From NCBI GenBank assembly GCA_020846275.1, contig JADLEG010000128.1:1-33955 (forward strand): a stretch of DNA of 33,955 bases, written 5' to 3'. The position numbers and the translations under genes were made by a program. Positions 15,530 to 23,547 of this stretch are shown here, piece after piece (position 1 is the stretch's first letter; each line of letters begins with the position of its first letter). This DNA is from Alphaproteobacteria bacterium. GTDB taxonomy: Bacteria; Pseudomonadota; Alphaproteobacteria; JAEULC01. A model generated the notes under the pieces. That model worked only from the letters and a program-made list of their open reading frames with translations. It ran no database searches and was not told where the DNA came from.

Positions 15530-15977
15530 CGGGCGACGATACAGCATTTCCTGCCTACGCTCGACCCGGCCATGCCCGGAAACGGCGGCGGGCCGCGACC
15601 TTTCGCATTTTAGCGAAGCAAGGCCGAAATCCTTTTTTATTTTATCTGTATTTTTGTTCATTTCCACTGTTATGGCCTATGCTTGAACTCATCATAAATT
15701 TACTTTGCCCCTTAGTGCTTGCTTAAGCCGCCGCCGCTACAAGGAGCGCTGGTCGCCTAAAACCGGCAGATAGCCGGTCGGGCGTATGCAGGTAGCGGCC
15801 GGCTCAAGGCAGTGGGCCGGCGGTACGCCAGAGACGACCGCGGGCGGCGCCGACGCTTCGGCAGGGGTGTCGGCGCAGCAACAAAGGGGCGGAGCGCCAG
15901 GACGGCGCTTCGCCTTCTTTGTTTTGGGCCGGGCTTTGGCTATGGTGCGCGGCCTTTTCCGGAGCCCGCCCGTCGCC
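15530..15977. other. 448-nt divergent intergenic region with an AT-rich promoter zone and structured leader
   Basis: There is no credible gene here. From about 15627 to 15735 the composition falls sharply to AT-rich, unlike anything around it, and is the natural place for promoters of the CoA-transferase operon (minus) and the CDP-alcohol phosphotransferase (plus). Downstream, 15781-15829 holds nested inverted repeats (GGCGTA with TACGCC; GCCGGC at 15798 and 15816). A second hairpin at 15888-15914 is listed separately. The plus frame is open through 15786-15977, but its translation is low-complexity and has no similarity to the enzyme that follows. Confidence 0.5.
15888..15921 (+). terminator. 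Terminator-like hairpin in the leader of the first CDP-alcohol phosphotransferase
   Basis: GGCGGAGCGCC (15888-15898) pairs with GGCGCTTCGCC (15904-15914) over 11 positions with one G-T wobble, around the loop AGGAC. Two more G-T pairs extend the stem outward. TTCTTTGTTTT follows at once. This is the form of an intrinsic terminator, yet it stands 56 nt before the start codon of the + strand gene. It may insulate that gene or act as an attenuator. Confidence 0.4.
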
Positions 15978-16592
15978 ATGGACAAGCCTCCCTACGATCA
16001 GCGCCTCGCGCGCGTGCTGGTGCGCCCCTTGATCCGCACCGGCCTGACGCCGAACCAGATGACGACGATCACGGTCGTGTTCGCCTTCGCCGGCGCCGCG
16101 TTGATCGCGGTCGGGCGCGCGCCGCATATCCATTGGGGAGCGGGGCTGTTCGCGCTGGCGCGCTTCCTGGACCATTTCGACGGCGAGCTCGCGCGGCAGA
16201 CCGGGCGCACGTCGCGCTTCGGCTACTACTACGACTACGTCGCGGGCGCGAGCAGCTACGCGGCGCTGTTCATCGGCCTCGGGATCGCGTTCCGCGATGG
16301 CTGGCTTGGCGGCTGGTCGATCCTCCTGGGCGCGGTGGGGGCGATCAGCGCCTTCGGATCGATGGTGATGAGCCTCGACATCGACCGCCATGCCGGGCAG
16401 GGGACCGCAAACTATCCGGGCTTTGCGGGCTTCGAGCTGGAAGACGGCATCTACCTGATCGCGCCCATCGTGTGGCTTGGCTGGGCGCAGCCGTTCTTCG
16501 TCGGCGCGGGCATCGGCGCCGGGCTCTTCGGGCTTTGGACGCTCTGGCATTTCATCATGGTGCGCCGGCGGGTGGGCGCCGGGCAAGCCTAG
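15978..16592 (+). CDS. CDP-alcohol phosphotransferase family protein with an altered catalytic motif
   Basis: 204 residues with about five or six membrane helices. The family motif is D-x2-D-G-x2-A-R-x8-G-x3-D-x3-D. Here D65, D68, G69, A72, R73, G82 and D86 are present, but the last position is G90 (codon GGC at 16245-16247; GAC would restore Asp). That Asp is the proposed catalytic base in structurally known members, so transfer activity may be lost or changed. The paralog on the other strand aligns without gaps in this region and has the full motif. The gene faces the paralog tail to tail, 13 nt apart, at the end of the phosphonate cluster. I chose ATG 15978 because the family similarity starts there; M-V-R-G-L-F-R at 15942 is an alternative. 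Confidence 0.85.
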   Translation: MDKPPYDQRLARVLVRPLIRTGLTPNQMTTITVVFAFAGAALIAVGRAPHIHWGAGLFALARFLDHFDGELARQTGRTSRFGYYYDYVAGASSYAALFIGLGIAFRDGWLGGWSILLGAVGAISAFGSMVMSLDIDRHAGQGTANYPGFAGFELEDGIYLIAPIVWLGWAQPFFVGAGIGAGLFGLWTLWHFIMVRRRVGAGQA

Positions 16593-16605
16593 CGGCGGGC
16601 GTCGC

Positions 16606-17310
16606 TCAGGGGCGCGAGGACTGAGAGCGTCGCCGTTCAACCGGCTGGAGCACCGGACGCTGGTCCGCACCGGCGGGGCGCGGCTGGATCAGGTCGGCGA
16701 AGGGCGAGCGGTCGAGGCGATGCAGCTTGGTGAAGTGCCGCGCCGCGAGCGCCGTGAAGACAGGCGCGCAGGCGAACGCCATCACCGTCATCGGAACTTC
16801 CCAGCCCAGCCACACGAAGACCGGCAGAAGCAGCGTGGCGTCGTCGGCGTCGAATCCATAGAAGCTCTTGAGCTCCGCCGAGCGCGCGCCCTTCATCTCC
16901 TCCATCGCCATGACGAACCAGAGGTTCAGCATGATCGCCGCGCCGGCGACCGCGCCCATCGGGATCGCCCAGTAGCCGAGGCTGGTGCCGTCGCGCAGGC
17001 CGATGCCGATCGCGACGAAGGCCAGTGCGTTCGAGAACGCATCGGCGAAGAGGTCGAATCGGTGCCCGCCGGGGGAATGCTTGCCCGTCTGTCGCGCCAG
17101 TTCGCCATCGGCGCGGTCCAGCAGCATCGACAGGGCGAAAACGCCGGCCCCGAGCGCCGACCACGGCCACACGCCCATGGCCAACAGCCCTGCCGCGGCG
17201 ACGCCCGTAAACAGGCGCACCACGGTCACCTGATTGGGGGTCACGCGCGTCCGCGCCAGCGGTCGGACGGCGACACGAACAATCCGGTGAATCCAGGTAT
17301 TGTGGCTCAT
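16606..17310 (-). CDS. CDP-alcohol phosphotransferase, candidate CMP-phosphonate:lipid transferase
   Basis: 234 residues with several membrane helices and a complete motif: D65-x2-D68-G69-x2-A72-R73-x8-G82-x3-D86-x3-D90. Family members move a phospho-alcohol from a CDP-alcohol to a lipid alcohol, or the reverse, in the inner membrane. Downstream of a PepM-PntC fusion the expected donor is a CMP-phosphonate such as CMP-2-aminoethylphosphonate, and the product a phosphonolipid. Diacylglycerol is the obvious acceptor, but other lipids are possible. ATG 17310 starts the conserved domain; the longer ORF adds 24 unrelated residues. It has its own candidate promoter upstream and is separated from ridA by a strong terminator, so it is a separate transcript in the same cluster. 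Confidence 0.88.
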   Translation of the reverse strand: MSHNTWIHRIVRVAVRPLARTRVTPNQVTVVRLFTGVAAAGLLAMGVWPWSALGAGVFALSMLLDRADGELARQTGKHSPGGHRFDLFADAFSNALAFVAIGIGLRDGTSLGYWAIPMGAVAGAAIMLNLWFVMAMEEMKGARSAELKSFYGFDADDATLLLPVFVWLGWEVPMTVMAFACAPVFTALAARHFTKLHRLDRSPFADLIQPRPAGADQRPVLQPVERRRSQSSRP

Positions 17311-17380
17311 GGTTCCGCGGTGGAGAGTTCGAACACGCAGATCGGCGGCACCGGATCGGAATTCCGGCACGCCAAGGTAC

Positions 17381-17408
17381 ATTAAAGTGTTTTCGATTTG
17401 CCCCGCAA
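17381..17408 (-). promoter_or_regulatory. Candidate sigma70-type promoter for the minus-strand CDP-alcohol phosphotransferase
   Basis: On the minus strand TTGCGG (17408-17403) and TTTAAT (17386-17381) are separated by 16 nt, in an AT-rich patch about 70 nt before the start codon at 17310. Both hexamers match the consensus at four of six positions. The location after the ridA terminator, with a gene needing its own start of transcription, supports it. Confidence 0.3.
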
Positions 17409-17479
17409 CCTTAATAATCGCCGGCGGCCGCGAGCATTCCGGCCAGCAAACCCGCTTCAGTGTTGCGATATGGTAAAGG

Positions 17480-17512
17480 AAAAGGCCTCCGGATTCGAAC
17501 CGGAGGCCTTTT
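17480..17512 (-). terminator. Strong bidirectional intrinsic terminator after ridA
   Basis: A perfect 13-bp stem, AAAAGGCCTCCGG (17480-17492) with CCGGAGGCCTTTT (17500-17512), encloses the 7-nt loop ATTCGAA. The A/T ends give a T-tract on either strand. It begins 20 nt after the ridA stop and should end the mlaC/hpnM-pepM-ppd-ridA transcript. On the minus strand the loop reads like a tRNA T-arm (TTCGAAT), but no tRNA body surrounds it. Confidence 0.85.
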
Positions 17513-17532
17513 CTGCTGCCGTCAAGCCGTTG

Positions 17533-17880
17533 TTACTTCGCGGCCTGCACCATGATTTCGACCTTGAGCCCCGGCGCGGCCAGCTTGGCCTCGACCGTGG
17601 CGCGCGCCGGCGTATTGCCCGGCGAAACCCACGCGTCCCACACCTCGTTCATCTGCGACCAGGTCGCGATGTCGGTCAGCCAGATATTGGCCGACAGCAC
17701 CTTCGACTTGTCGGTGCCCGCCAACTTCAGCAAGTTATCGATCTTCGCCAGGATCTGCTTGGTCTGGCCCTTGACGTCCTGCGAGGGGTCGTCGGCGGTA
17801 AGGCCGGCCAGATACACGGTGTTGCCATTCTCCACGACTTGGCTCATGCGCGGCCCGACATTGTGACGTTTGACGGTCAT
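17533..17880 (-). CDS. RidA (YjgF/YER057c/UK114) family protein
   Basis: 115 residues, a single RidA domain. Landmarks are V-Y-L-A-G-L-T-A-D-D near residue 23, the Q-T-K-Q-I-L-A-K-I-D-N-L-L helix, and the C-terminal A-R-A-T-V-E-A-K-L-A-A-P-G-L-K-V-E-I motif that includes the conserved Arg used to bind the substrate carboxylate. RidA enzymes hydrolyse reactive enamines and imines such as 2-aminoacrylate. AAGGAGAG lies about 8 nt before the ATG, the best ribosome site in this operon. It follows ppd by 18 nt and ends the operon at a strong terminator. Its place beside a phosphonoacetaldehyde-forming enzyme suggests removal of an imine or enamine by-product, but this is inference. Confidence 0.9.
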   Translation of the reverse strand: MTVKRHNVGPRMSQVVENGNTVYLAGLTADDPSQDVKGQTKQILAKIDNLLKLAGTDKSKVLSANIWLTDIATWSQMNEVWDAWVSPGNTPARATVEAKLAAPGLKVEIMVQAAK

Positions 17881-17898
17881 CGATTCTCTCCTTTTCCC

Positions 17899-19047
17899 CT
17901 AGTGCGTTTGTGGCTCGGTCAGGAAGGCACGAAACCGCCGGGCGACTTCCGGCGGGGTGACGGTCGGGCGCCCGAGTTTCTCGAGCGAGCCCGGCGCGAT
18001 CTTCATGTGGAGGAGGTGGGGGCCGTTGCCGGCCAGCGCATCCTTCAGCCAGGCCGCGAATCCGGCGACGCTGTCCGCGGCGGCGGCGGCGGCATAGCCG
18101 CAGGCGAGGGCGACGCGGGCGAAATCGACGCTCGACGATACGGTCGCCTGCCCGCCGGTCGAATCGTGCACACCGTTGTCGAGCACGACATGGATCAGGT
18201 TGCGCGGCGCGTAGGCGCCGATCGTGGCCAGGGCCCCCAGCTTCATCAGGGCGGCGCCGTCGCCGTCCAGCACGACCACCGGTCGGGCCACCTGGCGGGC
18301 AGCGCCCAGTCCCACCGCCCCGGCGCACCCCATCGAGCCGACGAGGTAGAGGTGCTGCGGCCGGTCGGCGATCGTGAACAATTCCCGCCCGCATTTGCCG
18401 GTCGTGGCGACGATAGCGGCCGTGGGCGGAATGTCGGCCAGAAGCCGCTCGATGACGGCAATCCGCGTCGGTGCGGGTCCGCGCGAGCGGTGATCGCGAT
18501 AAGCACCATCGACGTGGGCTAAATCACTTGTCCGTTCAATGCTATCGTCGAGGACACTGTCTTTTCGCATGATCAGGGCGGCAGGCAGCGAGCGTGCCTC
18601 CATTTGCTCGATTGCCGTCTGCAGGGCGCTTTCTATTTGATTGATCTCCATGGGAAACATGCCATGAGCGAAGCGCATCGTGTCGAGCAGGCCAGCGGTG
18701 ATCTGCCCCATCAGCTCGTGCTGCGGCTCGTCCTTGATGCCCGGCTGGCCGCGCCAGGTGACGATCAGGAGGGTCGGAATTCGGAAGGGAAAGTTAAGTG
18801 ATGTCAATGGATTGACGGCGTTTCCTAAGCCGGAATTCTGGCACATCACGACGGTCCGCCGGCCGCCCAGCCAGGCGCCGGCGGCGATGCCCACGGCCTC
18901 GCCCTCGGATGCCGCGGCCACGTAGTCCAGCTTGGGATGGCTGATGGCGCGGTTGATGAACGGGGTCAGGAACGAGCAGGGCACGCCGGTGTAGAAATCG
19001 AATCCGCGCGCACGCGCCGGCTCGATGAAATCATCGGCGCGAATCAT
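17899..19047 (-). CDS. ppd: Phosphonopyruvate decarboxylase
   Basis: 382 residues of the thiamine-diphosphate enzyme fold. The N-terminal pyrimidine-binding half has G-V-P-C-S-F-L-T-P and S-E-G-E-A-V-G-I-A-A-G, with the activating Glu. The C-terminal half has the ThDP/Mg motif G-D-G-A-A-L-M-K-L-G...V-L-D-N-G. It decarboxylates phosphonopyruvate to phosphonoacetaldehyde, the step that pulls the unfavourable PEP mutase reaction forward. Sulfopyruvate decarboxylase is a close relative, but the adjacent PEP mutase (11-nt gap) settles the assignment. ATG 19047 was chosen because the longer ORF adds 22 Arg-rich residues encoded inside the pepM 3' end. Confidence 0.93.
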   Translation of the reverse strand: MIRADDFIEPARARGFDFYTGVPCSFLTPFINRAISHPKLDYVAAASEGEAVGIAAGAWLGGRRTVVMCQNSGLGNAVNPLTSLNFPFRIPTLLIVTWRGQPGIKDEPQHELMGQITAGLLDTMRFAHGMFPMEINQIESALQTAIEQMEARSLPAALIMRKDSVLDDSIERTSDLAHVDGAYRDHRSRGPAPTRIAVIERLLADIPPTAAIVATTGKCGRELFTIADRPQHLYLVGSMGCAGAVGLGAARQVARPVVVLDGDGAALMKLGALATIGAYAPRNLIHVVLDNGVHDSTGGQATVSSSVDFARVALACGYAAAAAADSVAGFAAWLKDALAGNGPHLLHMKIAPGSLEKLGRPTVTPPEVARRFRAFLTEPQTH

Positions 19048-19058
19048 GGTGCAGGGGC

Positions 19059-20723
19059 CTAGAGGAAGTTGCGGGCCTTGGCGAGGTCGAAGCTGTCGTC
19101 GACGTCGAGCCAATGTCCGGTGATGTATTGGACCCGTACCTGGTGGCCGCCAGCGACCAGGCGGTTGAGCAGGTCGGGCATGTTCGCGCGGTCAAGCGAG
19201 CCGTCGCGGCGCATCGCGGCCAGTTCCTCGCGGACCCGCTCGGCGCCGCGAGCGCTCAGCCGGACCAGGCCTACCCACTCGCCGGCGATGTCGCGGTCCG
19301 GCAGGTCCGGGCCGACGCGCACCAGGTCGACCGTGTCCTCGTCGAGGTAGCCGGGCGAGAACGGGCGGCTGCACTCCACATGGTCGTGCACGAGCCCCGG
19401 TCCCGTCCGCCGCCGCTCCCGCCACAGCGCGTCGGCGACGACGACGATGTCGCCATCGGCCTCGAGCAGGCGGTCGAGGATGTAGCGTCGGAACAGGATG
19501 TCGCCGTAGGTCACGAGGCAGGGCCCGTCCAGCCGGTCCTCGGCGCAGACCAGCGAGGCGCATTCGCCGGTCGTGGCATAGGCCTGGTTGGGCACGGTCT
19601 CGATCGACGGCAGGTCGACCGATTCCTTGCGATAGCCGACGACGACGCCGATCCGGCGGATGCCGCTGTCCTTGAGCGTCGTGGTGAGCTGGCGCAGCAG
19701 CGGCTGGCCGCGCACGTCGATCATGCATTTCGGCCGGTCGGCCGTGAGCTCGCCCAGCGCCGCGCCGCGCGAGGCGGCCAGCACGATCGCCTGGGTGTCG
19801 ATGCCGGGCTGCGGCAGGTAGCGCCGCTCCGCCTCCACAAGCTCGGAATTGCCCTGCAGGGCGAAGACGTCCTTGACCGACGCGATCGTGCCTTCCACGC
19901 CGACCAGCGTCTCGGACGTCGCGATCTTGCGGCTGACTTCGCGCATGGCGGAAATCGCGGCGCGGACGTTGTGGTTCGCCCAGATCACGCAGGAGATGCC
20001 CGCGGCGCGATAGCGCTCGGTCGGCGTCGCGTAGTACATCGTCGGCACGATCACGACCGGGCATCGGTTGGCCCATTCCTGGCAGAACGCCAGGATCTCG
20101 TCGGCGCTCGACTTCTTGGAATGGATCAGGATCGCGTCGGCGCCGGCCTGGTGGTAGGCTTCGGCGCGGCGCAGCGCCTCGTCCAGGCCCCAGCCCGAGA
20201 TCAGCGCCTCGATGCGCGCGACCAGGCAGAAATCGGGATCGGTCTGGCTGTCCTTGCCGGCCTTGATCTTGCCGCAGAACTCGTCCATGTCGGCGAGCGG
20301 CTGGCCGTCGCCGACGAACGAGTTGGTCTTCGGGAACAGCTTGTCCTCGATGCAGACGCCGGCAATGCCGCGGTCGCACAGCTTTCGGACCAGCCGGCGG
20401 ACGTTGTTGAAATTGCCGTAGCCGGTATCGCCGTCGACCAGGATCGGGATCGTCGTGGCGTCGGCCATGAACTCCAGCACTTCCAGCACCTGGGTCCACG
20501 ACGCCTCGTTGTTGTCGCGCACGCCGAGCGCGGCCGAGATCGACAGGCCCGAGGCCCATACGCCCCTGAAGCCGGCTTCCTCGACGATCCGCGCCGACAA
20601 GCCGTTATGCGCTTCCATCAGGAAGGTGAGATCGGGCGAGACCAGCGCCGATTTCAGCGCCGACGCCCGGGTGGAAGGGCGCGGCGCTTGCCGTGCGGAG
20701 GAATGGCGGAAGGCGATCGTCAT
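19059..20723 (-). CDS. pepM-pntC: Phosphoenolpyruvate mutase fused to a phosphonate nucleotidyltransferase (PepM-PntC)
   Basis: 554 residues in two domains. Residues about 20-300 are PEP mutase of the isocitrate-lyase superfamily, with the diagnostic [10 protein letters not shown] (126-135) and D-G-D-T-G-Y-G-N (98-105). It converts PEP to phosphonopyruvate, forming the C-P bond. Residues about 312-554 are a sugar-nucleotidyltransferase-type domain, with [20 protein letters not shown] (315-334) and a Y-G-D-I-L-F segment. In characterised fusions of this type (PntC) it makes a CMP ester of a phosphonate such as 2-aminoethylphosphonate. The reported G-x-G-x-R loop is altered here (S-R-G-A-A-L-G), so nucleotide preference is open. 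ATG 20723 lies 10 nt after the upstream gene's stop and 11 nt before ppd follows, so this is one operon. Confidence 0.93.
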   Translation of the reverse strand: MTIAFRHSSARQAPRPSTRASALKSALVSPDLTFLMEAHNGLSARIVEEAGFRGVWASGLSISAALGVRDNNEASWTQVLEVLEFMADATTIPILVDGDTGYGNFNNVRRLVRKLCDRGIAGVCIEDKLFPKTNSFVGDGQPLADMDEFCGKIKAGKDSQTDPDFCLVARIEALISGWGLDEALRRAEAYHQAGADAILIHSKKSSADEILAFCQEWANRCPVVIVPTMYYATPTERYRAAGISCVIWANHNVRAAISAMREVSRKIATSETLVGVEGTIASVKDVFALQGNSELVEAERRYLPQPGIDTQAIVLAASRGAALGELTADRPKCMIDVRGQPLLRQLTTTLKDSGIRRIGVVVGYRKESVDLPSIETVPNQAYATTGECASLVCAEDRLDGPCLVTYGDILFRRYILDRLLEADGDIVVVADALWRERRRTGPGLVHDHVECSRPFSPGYLDEDTVDLVRVGPDLPDRDIAGEWVGLVRLSARGAERVREELAAMRRDGSLDRANMPDLLNRLVAGGHQVRVQYITGHWLDVDDSFDLAKARNFL

Positions 20724-20733
20724 CGGCGGGGTT

Positions 20734-21372
20734 TCAATTGGTCGCGGTCTTGCTGCCAAGCTCGGCGGTCTTCTCGTCCATTGCCGCGATCAGCCGCTCG
20801 ACCCCGGAATTCTTGATCACCGCCGTGTACTCGGAGCGGCGCGTGGCGACCTCGCTGATGCTGCTGCGGTAGAACACGTCGACGATCTGCCAGGCCTGCT
20901 GGTTCTCCTGCAGCACGTAGTCGATGTTCTCGGTCGTGCCGCTGCTGCGCACGAATTGCGCCTTGACCAGCATGCCGCCCTTGTTCGGCAGCTCGCTCGC
21001 GCTCACGACCTTGAAGGTCTCGCCGGAAAACCCGTCCAGCCGCGACGCGTGCACGGCCACGGTATAGCGCGCGAACGCATCGACGATGCGCTGGTGCTGG
21101 TCCGGAGTCATCTGCTTCCAGGCGCCGCCGACGGCGACCGAGACCATCTTGGGAAGATCGAACGCATCGAGGATGGCGGGGGCCAGCTTCTGGAACCGGC
21201 CCTGATATCCAAGCGACTTGGCATCGCGCATCGTGTCGATCATGACCGAGCCCAGCTTCTCGATCACCGCAGCCGCCGGGGCGTTCTGTGCTACCTGCTG
21301 TGCGTTGGCGCCAAGGGCCACCAGGCACCCCATGACCGCCAACACCGCCGTCCGGACCAGGCGAAGCTTCAT
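20734..21372 (-). CDS. MlaC/HpnM-family periplasmic lipid-binding protein
   Basis: 212 residues with a Sec signal peptide ([10 protein letters not shown]...G-A-N-A) and a Ttg2D/MlaC-type domain. Typical segments are [29 protein letters not shown] and [11 protein letters not shown]. MlaC carries phospholipids between inner and outer membranes. HpnM is a hopanoid-locus member of the same family, and the C-terminal [14 protein letters not shown] is closer to HpnM as I remember it. It is the first gene of the phosphonate operon, 10 nt before pepM. That makes a role in carrying the phosphonolipid product, or its lipid acceptor, an attractive inference. Confidence 0.85.
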   Translation of the reverse strand: MKLRLVRTAVLAVMGCLVALGANAQQVAQNAPAAAVIEKLGSVMIDTMRDAKSLGYQGRFQKLAPAILDAFDLPKMVSVAVGGAWKQMTPDQHQRIVDAFARYTVAVHASRLDGFSGETFKVVSASELPNKGGMLVKAQFVRSSGTTENIDYVLQENQQAWQIVDVFYRSSISEVATRRSEYTAVIKNSGVERLIAAMDEKTAELGSKTATN

Positions 21373-21634
21373 CTCTGACAACTCCCGAATTACGCAGCCC
21401 CCCTGGCCTCCGCCCGATTGCATGTCCGGACGCAGGTGACAGGGCGGTATTTACACTGCCGCCTCGCCGCCTGCAACCCGACGCGGTCAAGTGTTACGGC
21501 GTTTTCATGAACAAGGTTTCGCCATATCGTCTTCACAATGTTGGCATTTTGCCGGCAACTCTGGCACCAATGCCGGAGATGGCGGCGGCGTCTCGATCGG
21601 ACGCTGCCAGGCGCGCGCAAGGGGGAACTGTTCG

Positions 21635-22312
21635 ATGACGATCTCGATCGCCGGACGCTGCGGGCGGACCGGGATGCTCGGCGTGGCTGTCTCGTCGTCG
21701 AGCCCTTGTGTCGCCGCGCGCTGCGCCTTTGCCCGCGCTGGCGTCGGCGCGGCCATGTCGCAGAACATCACCGATCCGCGGCTCGGACAGCGCGTGCTGG
21801 AGCTGATCCAAGGCGGGCTCGACGCGCAGTCGGCGCTCGACCGCACCTTGGCCGAGGCTGGCGAGAACGCCGCCTTCCGCCAGATGGTCGTGGTCGACTC
21901 GCTCGGCGGCGCGGCGATCTTCAGCGGCGCGCGAACCCTGGGCACGCACGCCATGGCGCGCGGCATCGATTGCGCGGCGGCGGGCAACCTGCTGGCGAAC
22001 ACCGGCGTCCCGCAGGCGATGGTCGCGACCTTCGCGGCCGAGCCGGGCCTGCATCTGGCCGAGCGGCTGCTGCTCGCGCTCGAAGCGGGGCTGGTCGCGG
22101 GCGGCGAGGCCGGGCCGGTGAAGTCCGCCGGGCTCCTCGTCGTCGACCGCCAGCCCTGGCCGCTGGCGGACCTGCGCTGCGACTGGGCCGACGCGCCAGT
22201 CAGCCGGCTGGCGGCGATCTGGGACGTGTACAAGCCGCAGATGAACGACTACGTCACCCGCGCGCTGGATCCATCGGCCGCGCCCGCCTTCGGCGTTCCG
22301 GGCGATCCCTAA
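21635..22312 (+). CDS. DUF1028 family protein (putative Ntn-hydrolase fold)
   Basis: 225 residues. The start M-T-I-S-I-A-G-R and the G-M-L-G-V-A-V-S-S-S-S-P and A-R-A-G-V-G-A segments are hallmarks of DUF1028 proteins. These are predicted Ntn-hydrolase relatives in which Thr2 would become the nucleophile after Met removal. The activity of the family is not settled. ATG 21635 is preceded by AAGGGGGAA, 6 nt away, and matches the family N-terminus; the longer ORF is rejected. It diverges from the MlaC/HpnM-like gene and its TAA overlaps the convergent hpnL-like TAG by three to four bases. Whether it belongs to the phosphonate locus is unclear. Confidence 0.85.
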   Translation: MTISIAGRCGRTGMLGVAVSSSSPCVAARCAFARAGVGAAMSQNITDPRLGQRVLELIQGGLDAQSALDRTLAEAGENAAFRQMVVVDSLGGAAIFSGARTLGTHAMARGIDCAAAGNLLANTGVPQAMVATFAAEPGLHLAERLLLALEAGLVAGGEAGPVKSAGLLVVDRQPWPLADLRCDWADAPVSRLAAIWDVYKPQMNDYVTRALDPSAAPAFGVPGDP

Positions 22313-23355
22313 AGCTGGCTTCCCGTTCGTCGCGTCACGGCGGCAGCGTCCTTGGCTGGTTCCGGCTGCTCGGATGTGTCTAGCAGATGCCGGAAATCTC
22401 GTGATTCTACGTAGGACCAGACCGCGAGCCCCGGCAGGCCGGTCGCGATCTCGCGCACCCGCTTGACGACCGCCAGGCCGATCGAGGCATTGGGCGGGAA
22501 GCCCATGATGTGGCCCAGCAGCATGATGCCGCCTTCCTGCAGGCCCAGGCCGCCGGGCATGAAGAAGGCGGCGCTGCGGATCGCCGCCGTCAGGCTCTCC
22601 ATGATGTAGGCATCGTCGAAGCCGATCGGGTAGCCCATCAGGCGCATGATCAGCCAGGTTTCCAGCACGCGCAGCACCCAGGCCGACAGCTTCAGGCAGA
22701 AGGCGATGAAGACATCCGGCCCGCGGCGATGCAATTCGACGATCTGCTGGTCGAGCGCCTGCACGCCGCCCGCCAGCGTGCGCAGCTTCTCGTCCTTGCG
22801 CGCGATGCGGCCGACGAGGCGCGCCAGCAGGCCGAACAGGCCGAGGCGCGGCGCCATGTGCAGGGCGGAGACCAGCAGGGCGCCGACAAGCAGCGCGATC
22901 GTGAAGGCGGCGACCGGCTCGGAAAAGCCGGTGCGCGCCAGCAGGAGGCCGAGCCCGGCAAAGGAGAAGGCCGCATGCGCCAGCAGCGCCAGCGTGAAGT
23001 CGACCACCGTGGCCGCCCCGGCCGTCGAGCGCGGCAGGCCATGGCGCTTGGCCGCCAGCCGCGCGCGCACGACATCGCCGCCGACCTGGGCGACGGGCAG
23101 CAGCGAGTTCACGGATTCGCCGATCCAGCGGACGGTCAGGATCGAACCGACCGGGGGGCGCCGCCCGGCCGGGAAGAGCTGCCGCCACGCGACGGCGTCG
23201 AACAGCATCGGCACGAAGCGGTACAGGCTCACCCACAGCATGCCCCAGCCGACCGTGCTGAGCGCCACGCCGGTCTTGTGGAAGCCCTCGGAGCCGATCA
23301 AGCCCAGCACGAAGAACAGGCCGAAGGCCCAGAGGACGTAGGTGGCTGCTTTCAT
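22309..23355 (-). CDS. HpnL-type flippase-like membrane protein (LPG synthase TM-domain family)
   Basis: 348 residues, about eight membrane helices, related to the transmembrane half of lysylphosphatidylglycerol synthases and to HpnL of hopanoid loci. Characteristic segments are [37 protein letters not shown] and the late [13 protein letters not shown]. Proteins of this group are thought to flip or traffic envelope lipids. The C-terminal 30 residues are polar and probably cytoplasmic. It flanks the phosphonate operon on the upstream side, which together with the MlaC/HpnM-like gene gives the locus two hopanoid-locus-type transport proteins. Its promoter region is shared with divergent proS. 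Confidence 0.85.
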   Translation of the reverse strand: MKAATYVLWAFGLFFVLGLIGSEGFHKTGVALSTVGWGMLWVSLYRFVPMLFDAVAWRQLFPAGRRPPVGSILTVRWIGESVNSLLPVAQVGGDVVRARLAAKRHGLPRSTAGAATVVDFTLALLAHAAFSFAGLGLLLARTGFSEPVAAFTIALLVGALLVSALHMAPRLGLFGLLARLVGRIARKDEKLRTLAGGVQALDQQIVELHRRGPDVFIAFCLKLSAWVLRVLETWLIMRLMGYPIGFDDAYIMESLTAAIRSAAFFMPGGLGLQEGGIMLLGHIMGFPPNASIGLAVVKRVREIATGLPGLAVWSYVESRDFRHLLDTSEQPEPAKDAAAVTRRTGSQL

Positions 23356-23547
23356 GGCACCGCCCGGGGATGCGCCGATTCCGATGCGCCGGTGGCAACT
23401 TCGGCCCGGCGCGATGAGCCGCTTAGGGACACATTACGGCAAAACCGCGGCGCGGCGCGCGGAATCCGGCGCCCGGCGTGGACAGGCCAGGCGGCTTTAC
23501 CTAGAGTGCCGGCCTCGCCGTCGACCCCTTTGCGGAACACCCCTGCC

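Noticed and set aside
15786..15977. N-terminal extension of the + strand CDP-alcohol phosphotransferase.
   Set aside because: The translation is Gly/Ala/Arg low complexity, covers a terminator-like hairpin, and has no counterpart in the paralog, whose similarity starts at the ATG equivalent to 15978.
17486..17506. tRNA T-arm-like sequence (minus strand GGTTCGAATCC).
   Set aside because: No acceptor, D-arm or anticodon arm can be built around it, and it forms the loop of a perfect 13-bp terminator stem after ridA.
19113..20816. 567-codon plus-strand open frame opposite pepM-pntC.
   Set aside because: It has no recognisable motifs and is antisense to a gene with diagnostic PEP mutase residues.
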